Below, in pieces: positions 16,249 to 24,202 of a stretch of DNA of 64,000 nt. The notes beneath the pieces were generated by a model. The model saw only the letters and a list, made by a program, of their open reading frames with translations. It had not been told where the DNA came from and searched no databases. The stretch's first letter is position 1, and the number at the start of each line of letters is the position of its first letter. Made by a program: the position numbers and the translations under genes. The stretch comes from Fibrella aquatilis (GTDB lineage Bacteria > Bacteroidota > Bacteroidia > Cytophagales > Spirosomataceae), in assembly GCF_017353255.1 (NCBI RefSeq), contig NZ_JAFMYU010000019.1, forward strand, positions 62,001-126,000. The letters run 5' to 3'.

Positions 16249-17670
16249 ATGAATACTCGAACCCCGCTCCGAAATCAGGCTATGCTGGACCACGGTTTTA
16301 CATACGAAATACCAGACAACAACGCACCTATTATTAAAGTGATCGGTGTGGGGGGCGGCGGCAGCAATGCCGTGCAGCACATGGTGACAATGGGTGTGAA
16401 AGACGTGGAGTTCGCGATCTGCAACACAGACCGGCAGGCCCTGATGAGCAGCGACGTGAAGACCAAACTAAAACTCGGTACGGGCCTGGAAGGAGCCGGT
16501 ATGGACGTGGAAGTAGGCCGGAAAGCCGCGCTGGAGAGTATCGACGAGCTACGCAACCTGCTGGGTGGGTCTATCAAGATGGTGTTCATCACGGCGGGTA
16601 TGGGCGGTGGTACCGGCACAGGTGCCGCCCCGGTGGTGGCCGAAGTAGCCCGCGAACTGGGTTTGCTCACGGTGGCAGTGGTGACGGCTCCTTATAAGTA
16701 CGAAGGCATCGATAAACGGCGTCAGGCTACGGAGGGTATCGAGCAGTTGAAAAAAAGCTGCGACACCGTACTGGTGGTCATGAACGACAAACTGGCCGAA
16801 CTCTACGGAAAGCTGAGTATTCGTAAAGCGTTTGCCCATGCCGACAACGTGCTGGCCACAGCCGTAAAGAGCATTGCCGAAGTGATCACCACCCGTGGCG
16901 ACGTAAACACCGACTTCATGGACGTGAAGAAGGTGCTGCAAAACGCGGGTCCGTCGGTGATGGGCGAGGCCGAAGCCGAAGGCGAAAACCGGGCGCTTCA
17001 GGCTATTCAGGAGGCCTTGAATTCGCCGCTGCTGAACGACAGCGATATTGTAGGAGCCAAGCGGATCCTGCTCACGATTACGTCGAGTTCAGAACACGAA
17101 GCCACGCTGGAAGAACAAACGATTATCTCGAACTACATTGTCGAGAAGATCGGCGAGGAAGCCCGGCTGTTTAAAATCGGGGCTATTTTCGAGGATTCGC
17201 TGGGGCCAAAAATGCGGGTGACCATCATTGCGGCTGGTTTTGAAACGGCTGGCGGGTTGCCCATTCAACCCCTCACCGATACTACCGCCGAAGCGGAACA
17301 GGAAGAGGTTATTGCGGAAGCGGTATTAGTTGACCAACCTACAGAAGAAACTAACACCCCCGAATTGGTAGCCGACGAAACCGGTGTGGGTACACCTACG
17401 TTTACGCACGGTGCCGCCACAATGCTTCCGCCTATGACGGGCGGTTTCTCCAACGGATTGGCTGGCAACGCGGGTTATACGGGGGTAAGCCTCAACCCCA
17501 CACGCCCCGATGATACAGAAGAAGTGAAGCAATTGGTCACCGACTTTCTGAACAACCGCTTCACAGAGCGTGAATTGGAAGCACCTGCCTTCAGCCGACA
17601 CCGCGTGTCGCTCTATGAATTGCCCCTGCTGCCCGACCACGAGGTAATTCGCACCCGGCTGTTTGACTAG
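16249..17670 (+). CDS. ftsZ: Cell division protein FtsZ
   Basis: A 473-aa tubulin-like GTPase forming the Z ring. GGGGSNAV at about residues 35-42, the GTP signature GGGTGTGAAP at 119-128, and the synergy loop with NTDFMDVKKVL are present. A variable Glu/Thr/Pro-rich linker (from about residue 340) precedes the C-terminal segment ELEAPAFSRHRVSLYELPLL. The ATG at 16249 preceded by AGGA is chosen; an in-frame TTG at 16213 would add 12 residues without support. Longer than E. coli FtsZ (383 aa) because of the linker, common in Bacteroidota. Confidence 0.96.
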   Translation: MNTRTPLRNQAMLDHGFTYEIPDNNAPIIKVIGVGGGGSNAVQHMVTMGVKDVEFAICNTDRQALMSSDVKTKLKLGTGLEGAGMDVEVGRKAALESIDELRNLLGGSIKMVFITAGMGGGTGTGAAPVVAEVARELGLLTVAVVTAPYKYEGIDKRRQATEGIEQLKKSCDTVLVVMNDKLAELYGKLSIRKAFAHADNVLATAVKSIAEVITTRGDVNTDFMDVKKVLQNAGPSVMGEAEAEGENRALQAIQEALNSPLLNDSDIVGAKRILLTITSSSEHEATLEEQTIISNYIVEKIGEEARLFKIGAIFEDSLGPKMRVTIIAAGFETAGGLPIQPLTDTTAEAEQEEVIAEAVLVDQPTEETNTPELVADETGVGTPTFTHGAATMLPPMTGGFSNGLAGNAGYTGVSLNPTRPDDTEEVKQLVTDFLNNRFTERELEAPAFSRHRVSLYELPLLPDHEVIRTRLFD

Positions 17671-17671
17671 C

Positions 17672-18370
17672 ATGACTTCGGCAACGGTCAAAGCGGCTAT
17701 CCGGGCACTTGAACAGCCTGAACGAGCTTCGTTTGTTTCCCGGTATTTCAAAACGCACCCTGGCCAATATGGCCAGGGTGACGTGTTTTTGGGGCTTTCC
17801 ATGCCGCAGCAGCACGTTATTGCCCGGCAGTTCAGTCACTTATCTATGGCTGAAACCGAGCGGCTGGTGCAGGATCCTTACCACGAATGCCGTATGGTGG
17901 GGTTGCTAATTTGGGTGCTTCAAAGCAAGAGTAGCGGGCCACTACAACAGCAGGAACTGGCTGAGCGCTATGTGCGTAACCGGCAGTTTGTTAACAACTG
18001 GGACTTGGTCGATAGCAGTTGCCCCACGGTGCTGGGGTTGCCCATGCTTACCGGCGACAGGTCTATGTTGTATGAACTGGCAGCACAAGAGCACCTTTGG
18101 AGCCAACGAATGGCCATAGTGACCACGCTGACCTTTATCAGAAAGCGGCAGTTTGGCGACACGTTTGCTCTGGCCGAGTTGCTGCTGAATCACCCGCACG
18201 ACCTGATCCACAAAGCCATTGGCTGGATGCTCCGCGAAGTGGGCAAGCGCGATCAGCCCGCGCTTGATGAATTTTTGCGTGACCACATCCGGCAGTTGCC
18301 CCGCACGGCCCTGCGCTATGCTATCGAACGCCATGAACCCACCCAACGGCAGGCATTATTGAATCTGTAG
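17672..18370 (+). CDS. DNA alkylation repair protein (AlkD-like HEAT repeat)
   Basis: A 232-aa all-helical protein of the AlkC/AlkD-like family, DNA glycosylases for alkylated bases built from HEAT-like repeats. Supporting motifs are FLGLSMPQQHVIARQF (about 41-56), MVGLLIWVLQSKS, VNNWDLVDSSCPTVLG (about 108-123) and the last-repeat region HDLIHKAIGWMLREVGK. It starts one base after the ftsZ TAG, so it probably rides on the ftsZ transcript. Specificity is not readable from sequence. Confidence 0.88.
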   Translation: MTSATVKAAIRALEQPERASFVSRYFKTHPGQYGQGDVFLGLSMPQQHVIARQFSHLSMAETERLVQDPYHECRMVGLLIWVLQSKSSGPLQQQELAERYVRNRQFVNNWDLVDSSCPTVLGLPMLTGDRSMLYELAAQEHLWSQRMAIVTTLTFIRKRQFGDTFALAELLLNHPHDLIHKAIGWMLREVGKRDQPALDEFLRDHIRQLPRTALRYAIERHEPTQRQALLNL

Positions 18371-18398
18371 CGCGGCGTTCGGTTAAGTGTCACCTTTG

Positions 18399-18406
18399 TA
18401 TCTTTG
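18399..18406 (+). promoter_or_regulatory. Promoter -7 box for accD
   Basis: TATCTTTG fits TAnnTTTG, 70 bases before the accD ATG, leaving a leader of about 60 nt that contains a hairpin. Confidence 0.55.
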
Positions 18407-18411
18407 CCGTC

Positions 18412-18453
18412 CGTTTGCGTTGCTGAGGAGGCTAACACCGGCAACAGCAAACG
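18412..18453 (+). promoter_or_regulatory. Leader hairpin of accD
   Basis: CGTTTGCGTTGC (18412-18423) pairs with GCAACAGCAAACG (18441-18453), one bulged base, exposing GAGGAGG in the loop. It lies between the promoter and the start codon. It could be a translational control element, but no known class is recognised. Confidence 0.4.
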
Positions 18454-18475
18454 CCTAACCGTCAGACGCACGTTT

Positions 18476-19318
18476 ATGTCCTGGTTCATACGAAAAGATA
18501 AGGGTATCCAGACCCCAACCGAAATGAAGCGGGAGGCTCCCGATGGGTTGTGGTATCAGTGCCCAAGTTGCAAGCAGGTGATGCACACCCGCGAACACAA
18601 ACTCAACGCCTACACCTGCGTACACTGCAATTTCCACGAAAAAATAGGCTCTGATGCCTATTTCTCGATCCTGTTCGACGATAACCAGTTTACCGAACTC
18701 GACGAAAAAATGATGTCGGCCGACCCGTTGTCGTTTACCGATACCAAAAAATACCCCGACCGGGTGCGGGCCACGATTGGTAAAACCGGCCTGCGCGATG
18801 CCGTCCGCACCGCCTATGGGCCAATGGAAGAAACCGAAATCACGATTGCCTGCATGGATTTCAACTTCATCGGTGGCTCGATGGGGTCGGTGGTGGGCGA
18901 GAAAATTGCCCGCGCCATTGACTATGCGCTGGCCAACAAAACGCCGTTTCTGATGATCTCGCGGAGCGGCGGTGCCCGGATGATGGAGGCAGGGTTTTCG
19001 CTGATGCAAATGGCCAAAACGTCGGCGAAGTTGGCGCGGTTATCTGAGGCAGGCTTACCCTACATTTCGCTCCTGACCGACCCTACCACGGGTGGCGTGA
19101 CGGCCTCGTATGCCATGCTGGGTGATTTCAACATTGCTGAGCCGGGTGCCCTGATCGGTTTTGCCGGGCCGCGTGTCATCCGCGAAACCATCGGCAAAGA
19201 CCTGCCCAAAGGTTTTCAGAGTGCCGAATTCGTACTGGAACACGGCTTCCTCGACTTTATCGTAGATCGTAAAGACCTGAAAGACAAAGTAGCCTGCCTG
19301 CTTAAAATGATCAAATAA
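18476..19318 (+). CDS. accD: Acetyl-CoA carboxylase carboxyltransferase subunit beta
   Basis: A 280-aa AccD that with AccA transfers the carboxyl group from biotin to acetyl-CoA in fatty acid synthesis. The start [13 protein letters not shown] matches the family; an earlier in-frame start is rejected because it would cover the promoter. The zinc ribbon is Cys29, Cys32, Cys48, Cys51 (CPSC and CVHC). The crotonase-fold core has [20 protein letters not shown] and [18 protein letters not shown]. accA is not in the window. A heptad inverted repeat begins 4 bases after the stop. Confidence 0.96.
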   Translation: MSWFIRKDKGIQTPTEMKREAPDGLWYQCPSCKQVMHTREHKLNAYTCVHCNFHEKIGSDAYFSILFDDNQFTELDEKMMSADPLSFTDTKKYPDRVRATIGKTGLRDAVRTAYGPMEETEITIACMDFNFIGGSMGSVVGEKIARAIDYALANKTPFLMISRSGGARMMEAGFSLMQMAKTSAKLARLSEAGLPYISLLTDPTTGGVTASYAMLGDFNIAEPGALIGFAGPRVIRETIGKDLPKGFQSAEFVLEHGFLDFIVDRKDLKDKVACLLKMIK

Positions 19319-19322
19319 AGGG

Positions 19323-19422
19323 AGTTTACAGTTTTCTGTTTGCTGTCTTCTGTTTGTTCGCCTATGGAAACATCGCTCGGTGCATAAAGCAACAGAAGAC
19401 AGCAAACAGAAAACTATAAACT
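19323..19422. repeat. Heptad-armed inverted repeat (AGTTTAC class)
   Basis: 32-bp arms (19323-19354 and 19391-19422) with one mismatch. Units include AGTTTAC and TGTTTGC. It fills the gap between accD and the radical SAM gene, ending 5 bases before the next ATG. The words are shared with the elements at 28563, 34132 and 53830. Confidence 0.9.
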
Positions 19423-19427
19423 GATTT

Positions 19428-20435
19428 ATGCGCCTCGTTCGCCACCCGGTTTTGTGCAATTACTACGTCACGTATCGCTGCAACGCGTCGTGCGGGTTTT
19501 GCGATATCTGGGAGCGGCCTTCGCCCTATGTGACGCTGGAGAACGTACGCGACAACCTGCGCGACCTGAAACGGCTGGGTGTGCGGGTGATTGATTTTAC
19601 GGGTGGCGAACCCCTGCTGCATCGCCAACTGCCCGAACTACTGGCCGAAGCCAAACGCCAGAAATTTATTACCACCGTCACTACCAACGGCCTGCTTTAC
19701 CCCAAACAGGCCGACAGCCTGCGTGGCCTGGTCGATATGCTTCACTTCTCGCTCGACTCACCTGACGCCGCTGAGCATGATGCTGGGCGCGGGGTACGCT
19801 GCTTCGACAAAGTGATAGAGTCTATTGCCGTGGCAAAACAACTGGGCGAACGCCCCGATATTCTCTTCACCGTTTTTGAGCACAACATCGGTCAAATCGA
19901 GGCGATGTACAGCCAAATTTGCCGACCAAATGGCCTTGTACTGATTCTAAACCCCGTTTTTGGGTATAACGGCGTTGATACGGGTGCGAGTACTTCGGCA
20001 GAAACTACACCGGATAATCCGCTATCGGAAACGGCATTGCAGATGCTCACGCATTGGGGGAAACAGCCGGGCGTGTACCTGAATGATGGTTTTGTGCAAC
20101 TCCGGCGTGATGGGGGTAACCACATCGACAAACCCATTTGCCGGGCGGGTAGCACCACGGTGGTTATCTCGCCGCAAAACGAACTGGTGCTACCCTGCTA
20201 CCATCTCGGACTAAAAAACTTCCCCATCGACGGCCAACTCCACGATCTCTATCACAGCGCCGACGTGCAAAAGCTAGTAGCGCTGGAAGGTCGCCTGCCC
20301 GCCTGCGAAGGCTGTGTGATCAACTGCTACATGCAGCCTTCTTTCGCCGTTGAGCTATCTAAATATTGGTGGAGCGCGTTGCCCAGCACCCTGAAATACA
20401 ACTACATGAAGGGGACTTGGAAACAGTTGTTTTAG
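19428..20435 (+). CDS. Radical SAM protein with SPASM-like C-terminal cysteines
   Basis: A 335-aa radical SAM enzyme. The cluster motif is Cys18, Cys22, Cys25 (RCNASCGFC), followed by FTGGEPLLH (the GGE motif, about 58-66). Near the C-terminus Cys residues (CRAG, LPCYHLG, ACEGCVINC) suggest an auxiliary iron-sulfur site of the SPASM/twitch kind. Overall it resembles MoaA/PqqE-like proteins and the hopanoid HpnH group; the substrate is unknown. No peptide precursor or obvious partner gene is next to it. The TAG stop is the first three bases of an inverted repeat. Confidence 0.85.
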   Translation: MRLVRHPVLCNYYVTYRCNASCGFCDIWERPSPYVTLENVRDNLRDLKRLGVRVIDFTGGEPLLHRQLPELLAEAKRQKFITTVTTNGLLYPKQADSLRGLVDMLHFSLDSPDAAEHDAGRGVRCFDKVIESIAVAKQLGERPDILFTVFEHNIGQIEAMYSQICRPNGLVLILNPVFGYNGVDTGASTSAETTPDNPLSETALQMLTHWGKQPGVYLNDGFVQLRRDGGNHIDKPICRAGSTTVVISPQNELVLPCYHLGLKNFPIDGQLHDLYHSADVQKLVALEGRLPACEGCVINCYMQPSFAVELSKYWWSALPSTLKYNYMKGTWKQLF

Positions 20436-20570
20436 TCATTGGTGATTGGTCATTGGTGATTGGTCATTGGTGATTAGTCATTAGTCATTAGTCATTGGTC
20501 ATTGGTCGTATCCAGCTACGAATGACTAATGACTAATGACTAATCACCAATGACCAATCACCAATGACTA
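20433..20570. repeat. Heptad-armed inverted repeat bridging two stop codons
   Basis: Arms of GTCATTG, GTGATTG and GTCATTA units. The right arm (20521-20570, 50 nt) is matched by the left arm, which starts at 20433 and carries about 14 extra bases (two units). The first three bases are the TAG of the radical SAM gene, and the last three (CTA) are the TAG of the convergent gene on the minus strand. Both genes end exactly at the element borders. Confidence 0.94.
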
Positions 20571-21710
20571 TTCCCTCACCAACTTCCTCACCACTTGCCG
20601 TCCCCCACTCTCGGCGCGGATGAAGTATAGCCCGGCAGGCTGATTGCTCAAATCAAGCTGAAAGCCTTGTTGATCAAGCACTTGATTTTTCTCAATGTGC
20701 TGATGCACTCGGCCCTGATTGTCCAACACGCTGAAAACCGCCGGAAGGCCAAGCCGATTTTGCAGGCTTACCTGCACCACGCCCCCCATACTAGGGTTAG
20801 GCGATACTGTGAGCTGCAACGCATCCGGTGCCCGGTCGTCAGTGGCCGTGAGCACCCCAACGTAGGCTGGCTCGTAGGGTGGCGGGGTTATAGGCGTGCC
20901 TCCCTTGTCAACCACCGTCAGTAGCAGCTCCTGATGCGTTTCGCTGATCAATTGACCATATCGCCATTCTGATACGACGATGGCAATTGAGAAGGAACCT
21001 AGTTCGGTAGGTACATCCCAGGTGAGTAGGCCCGTTTTAGCGTTAATGCGATACGTGCCAACCTGCTTTGCATTGTTGGGAAACTGGTAGGTAGCAACTG
21101 CCGACAGGCTAGTACACCAGTCAGCTGTTGTGCTTTGTGGAAGAGCACTAGTCAGTGGCACTGCTAGCGCGTAAGAGAGACTATCACCACCAGCATCAGC
21201 TGCGTTTACCAACATCGAAAAACGCTGCTTGAGGGGTATTTGTAAACCCGTTGGCGGAGACGGTATGAAAGGTGTTTTCGTATTTATATAGCCAGCGGCC
21301 TGGATGGTTGTTCGTAATGCAAATGGTTGGTCGTTACTAAGCCCACTATTAATATTGCGTATGATAGCAGTCCGGTTCACTACTGTTGCTACAAGCGCGT
21401 AAACACCTGGCCCAGTGTACGTATAAGTTGTTTTATATAATGAGATAGATAGCTTGCTACCGTCTGCCGACATAACAGGAAATGCACGGGGTACTTCTCT
21501 AAACTGACCATCACCAAAACACAGGTTCACGACACGGGCGGGCGGGGGATCGCCACCCGCTGCCGGATTTTCGTACATGGTGACTGTGATGGCGTAAGTC
21601 AATGAGGTATTGCTTACGCGCTCAGCCCGGATGTAACCCCCGAAAATATGATCGGCGAAGGCGGCTGATGAACTAAGCAACAGGAGCAGGAGACAGTAAA
21701 GGGGGCGCAT
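20568..21710 (-). CDS. Secreted protein with T9SS type A sorting domain
   Basis: A 380-aa exported protein. Signal peptide of about 19 residues (LLLLLLSSSAAFADH), then DHIFGGYIRAERV, an N-terminal pattern seen in Bacteroidota surface proteins. The middle (about 30-280) looks like Ig/cadherin-type beta domains. The last about 85 residues form a type A C-terminal sorting domain: LTVSPNPSMGG, then FSVLDNQGRV, and LSNQPAGLYFIRAESGGRQVVRKLV. It should be exported by the type IX system, whose PorU and PorV are encoded at 57-62 kb, and be attached to or released from the surface. It is convergent with the radical SAM gene. Confidence 0.88.
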   Translation of the reverse strand: MRPLYCLLLLLLSSSAAFADHIFGGYIRAERVSNTSLTYAITVTMYENPAAGGDPPPARVVNLCFGDGQFREVPRAFPVMSADGSKLSISLYKTTYTYTGPGVYALVATVVNRTAIIRNINSGLSNDQPFALRTTIQAAGYINTKTPFIPSPPTGLQIPLKQRFSMLVNAADAGGDSLSYALAVPLTSALPQSTTADWCTSLSAVATYQFPNNAKQVGTYRINAKTGLLTWDVPTELGSFSIAIVVSEWRYGQLISETHQELLLTVVDKGGTPITPPPYEPAYVGVLTATDDRAPDALQLTVSPNPSMGGVVQVSLQNRLGLPAVFSVLDNQGRVHQHIEKNQVLDQQGFQLDLSNQPAGLYFIRAESGGRQVVRKLVRE

Positions 21711-21842
21711 GGAAAGTTTCGGAATAGACGTTGACGGATTTTGTAACCCTATAACTAACCGACCCTCCGTTTACGTATACAGGCCTGGCAGATATTAATT
21801 GTTCGGCCTGTTGCTTCGTCTATTTTGCAGTAGGTTTGGCGT

Positions 21843-22787
21843 ATGATTATCCCCCTCCGTTTCCTACTGATTCTGGAACTGCTGGTCCTGCTGCAACGCC
21901 CCGCGCAGGCGCAGCCAACGCCGGTAGTACCTGCCGAGTCGGGTATCAATCAGGGTCGGTTTATTGGTGTGGTGGCGGGTACGGCGGCGTTTTATACCAT
22001 CACATTATTGCTCCTGCGGAAGCAATGGTACAAGAAAAAAATGCCGTTCCACACCTTCAACGACAACCGCGAATGGCTGCAAATGGACAAGGTGGGCCAC
22101 GTGGCCACGGCCTATTGCATGAGCCGGGGGGGGTATGAACTCATGCGCTGGAGCGGCGTAGACGAACGGGCCAGCATCCTGACCGGCGGGCTGCTAGCGC
22201 TACTGTTCCAAACCACGCTGGAAGTCTATGACGGTCACGCCGAGGGCTGGGGCTTTTCTAAAGGCGATATGGTGGCCAACGTGGCGGGTACGGCCCTGTT
22301 TATGGGGCAGCAGTTTGGCGCGGGGCATCAGGTGGTGAGCCTGAAATACGGCTTCCGCAAAACGATTTTTCCGCCCTACCGCCCCAACCTGCTGGGCAAA
22401 ACCACCGGCCAACAGATGCTGAAAGATTATAACGGGCAGCAGTACTGGCTGTCGGTCAACCTGGCGTCAATACTACCCGTGGGACCGGATTTTCCGCGGT
22501 GGCTAAACCTCGACCTGGGCTATAGTGGTTCCGGCATGACGGGCGGCCACGAAAACCCGCCGATGACTGATGCAGAAGGTAAACCATTGACTTTCAGAAG
22601 ATTTCGTCAGTTTTTTCTCTCGCCCGACGTCGATTTGTCGCGCATCAATCAGCCCGATCCGTTGCAGCCGTTACCCTGGCAGCGGTTTGTGGGTACGGTG
22701 CAGTTCTTCAAAATCGCCGCCCCGTCCCTAGAGTACAACCCCGTTAATGGTCTGCGTTTTCACCCGTTGCTACTGCCGAAAGAGTAA
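21843..22787 (+). CDS. DUF2279 family exported protein
   Basis: A 314-aa protein with an N-terminal signal (LLILELLVLLQRPAQAQ). A DUF2279/YfiM-like core follows: WLQMDKVGHVATAYCMSRGG (about 76-95), then LEVYDGHAEGWGFSKGDMVANVAG with conserved Asp, His and Gly. The C-terminal third carries QQYWLSVNL and alternating strand pattern. Members occur in Bacteroidota and gamma-proteobacteria; the function is unknown, and the conserved His/Asp suggest a periplasmic metal or lipid site (inference). The next gene is separated by a palindromic element. Confidence 0.8.
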   Translation: MIIPLRFLLILELLVLLQRPAQAQPTPVVPAESGINQGRFIGVVAGTAAFYTITLLLLRKQWYKKKMPFHTFNDNREWLQMDKVGHVATAYCMSRGGYELMRWSGVDERASILTGGLLALLFQTTLEVYDGHAEGWGFSKGDMVANVAGTALFMGQQFGAGHQVVSLKYGFRKTIFPPYRPNLLGKTTGQQMLKDYNGQQYWLSVNLASILPVGPDFPRWLNLDLGYSGSGMTGGHENPPMTDAEGKPLTFRRFRQFFLSPDVDLSRINQPDPLQPLPWQRFVGTVQFFKIAAPSLEYNPVNGLRFHPLLLPKE

Positions 22788-22790
22788 CGG

Positions 22791-22862
22791 GTAATGCCGA
22801 AGCTCCAGCTTCGGTAGTGATTGCTGTACTATTGACTACCGAAGCTGGAGCTTCGGCATTAC
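22791..22862. repeat. Inverted repeat whose arms are themselves palindromic
   Basis: Perfect 28-bp arms (22791-22818 and 22835-22862) around a 16-nt loop. Each arm contains CCGAAGCT and AGCTTCGG separated by two bases, so each arm can also fold by itself. Not built of heptads, unlike the other elements, but placed in the same way: 3 bases after a stop and 5 before a start. Confidence 0.92.
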
Positions 22863-22867
22863 TCTCC

Positions 22868-23323
22868 ATGACCCTCACACGAACCTCCTCCGAAAACGCT
22901 CATTTTCAGCAGCTTGTTGCTAAGCTCGATGCGTATCTGGCCGAAATCAATGGCGATGACCATGCTTTCTACAATCAGTTCAACAGCATCGCGGCTCTGC
23001 AACACGCGGTGGTGGCTTATGACGATGGCAACATACCTGTTGGTTGTGGGGCGTTGAAACAGGTTGACCCAGAATCGGTTGAAATTAAACGCATGTATGT
23101 CGATCCGGCTGAGCGGGGTAGGGGCGTTGGCGGTGCCCTGCTAGCCGAGTTAGAAGCCTGGGCATCGGAACTGGGCTTTCGGGTTTGTGTGCTGGAGACG
23201 AGCGTGAAACTGCCTGCTGCCGTACATCTTTACACCAAACATGGCTACCAGCGGACGCCAAACTACGGCCAATACATCGGAATGCCCGATAGCGTTTGTT
23301 TTCGTAAATACCTAACCCCCTAA
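22868..23323 (+). CDS. GNAT family N-acetyltransferase
   Basis: A 151-aa single-domain acetyltransferase. The acetyl-CoA loop is RGRGVGGALLAELEAWA (about 79-95, R/Q-x-x-G-x-G/A), preceded by VEIKRMYVDPAERG and followed by LETSVKLPAAVHLYTKHGY. The ATG at 22868, after the palindromic element, is chosen; an upstream start lies inside the palindrome. It overlaps no neighbour, and the enoyl-CoA hydratase gene starts 2 bases after its stop, so the two are cotranscribed. Substrate unknown. Confidence 0.88.
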   Translation: MTLTRTSSENAHFQQLVAKLDAYLAEINGDDHAFYNQFNSIAALQHAVVAYDDGNIPVGCGALKQVDPESVEIKRMYVDPAERGRGVGGALLAELEAWASELGFRVCVLETSVKLPAAVHLYTKHGYQRTPNYGQYIGMPDSVCFRKYLTP

Positions 23324-23325
23324 TC

Positions 23326-24144
23326 ATGCTCTACACCGCTGCCCAAACTACTGATCTGCTTACCCGACCCCTGCGCTATTTACTGGTAGAACAGACCGGC
23401 CACGTGCTGACGCTGACGTTGAACCGGCCCGAAAAAAAGAATGCCCTGAACCCCACGCTCCTGGCCGAATTGGCCTTTGCGATAGCGTACGCCCATGTTG
23501 AGGCTGATGTCTGGGTGGTGGTGCTGGCTGCTGCGGGCGACACCTTTTGCGCGGGCATGGACCTGAAAGCACTCAGCAATGGCACCGCCGAACCCGACAC
23601 CGTACCCCCACCGAGTGGCCCGGTGCGGCTGGCCGAACTGATGGCCGGGTTGCATAAGCCCTGCATTGCGCGGGTGCAGGGACCGGTGTACGCAGGCGGC
23701 TTTTTACTGGCAGGCACGGCCACCTACGCCGTAGTGGCCGAGGGGGCCACTTTTGCCCTGCCCGAAGTAAAACGTGGCCTGTTTCCATTTCAGGTGCTGG
23801 CCGTCTTGCTCGACATAATGCCCGCCCGGCAGGCGCTGGATTTGTGCCTGCGGGGACGCACCCTCAGCGCCGCCGACGCCCTAGCCGCGGGCCTGGCTAC
23901 GCAGGTAGTGCCACTGGCCAAAATTGACCAAACGGTAGCCGCACTGGTGACCGATTTAATCGCCGTTTCGCCTATGGCGTTGCAGTTTGGTTTGCGGGCC
24001 TTTCAGCAGCTAAAAACCCTGCCCAGCGACCAACAGCAGGCTTTTTTGCACGACCAATTCACCCAAATTCAGCAAACCGCCGACGCCCGCGAAGGCATGG
24101 CAGCGTTCCTGGAAAAACGTTCGCCAACCTGGCAAAATCGGTAG
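23326..24144 (+). CDS. Enoyl-CoA hydratase/isomerase family protein
   Basis: A 272-aa crotonase-fold protein. Core motifs: LTLNRPEKKNALNPTLLAEL (about 29-48), DTFCAGMDLKALS (oxyanion-hole residue in AGMD, about 82-94), and GPVYAGGFLLAGTATYAVV (second oxyanion segment). At the position of the first catalytic Glu of true hydratases the stretch is VQGPVYAGG; the second region reads LPEVKRGLFP, keeping Glu. So the reaction (hydratase, isomerase or another crotonase type) cannot be fixed. It follows the GNAT gene closely. Confidence 0.85.
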   Translation: MLYTAAQTTDLLTRPLRYLLVEQTGHVLTLTLNRPEKKNALNPTLLAELAFAIAYAHVEADVWVVVLAAAGDTFCAGMDLKALSNGTAEPDTVPPPSGPVRLAELMAGLHKPCIARVQGPVYAGGFLLAGTATYAVVAEGATFALPEVKRGLFPFQVLAVLLDIMPARQALDLCLRGRTLSAADALAAGLATQVVPLAKIDQTVAALVTDLIAVSPMALQFGLRAFQQLKTLPSDQQQAFLHDQFTQIQQTADAREGMAAFLEKRSPTWQNR

Positions 24145-24202
24145 GGGCAAGGCCACTATTTTGGCCGTTTTGCTGTTAAGAAATTGGTCATTTGGCTCCT
24201 CC

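Noticed and set aside
20433-20570. Possible CRISPR array from the regularly repeated ATTGGTC-type words
   Set aside because: Period is 7 nt with no spacers, the two halves are inverted, and there are no cas genes.
24151-24171. Weak terminator after the enoyl-CoA hydratase gene
   Set aside because: GGCCA/TGGCC is only 5 bp with four T; too weak to call.
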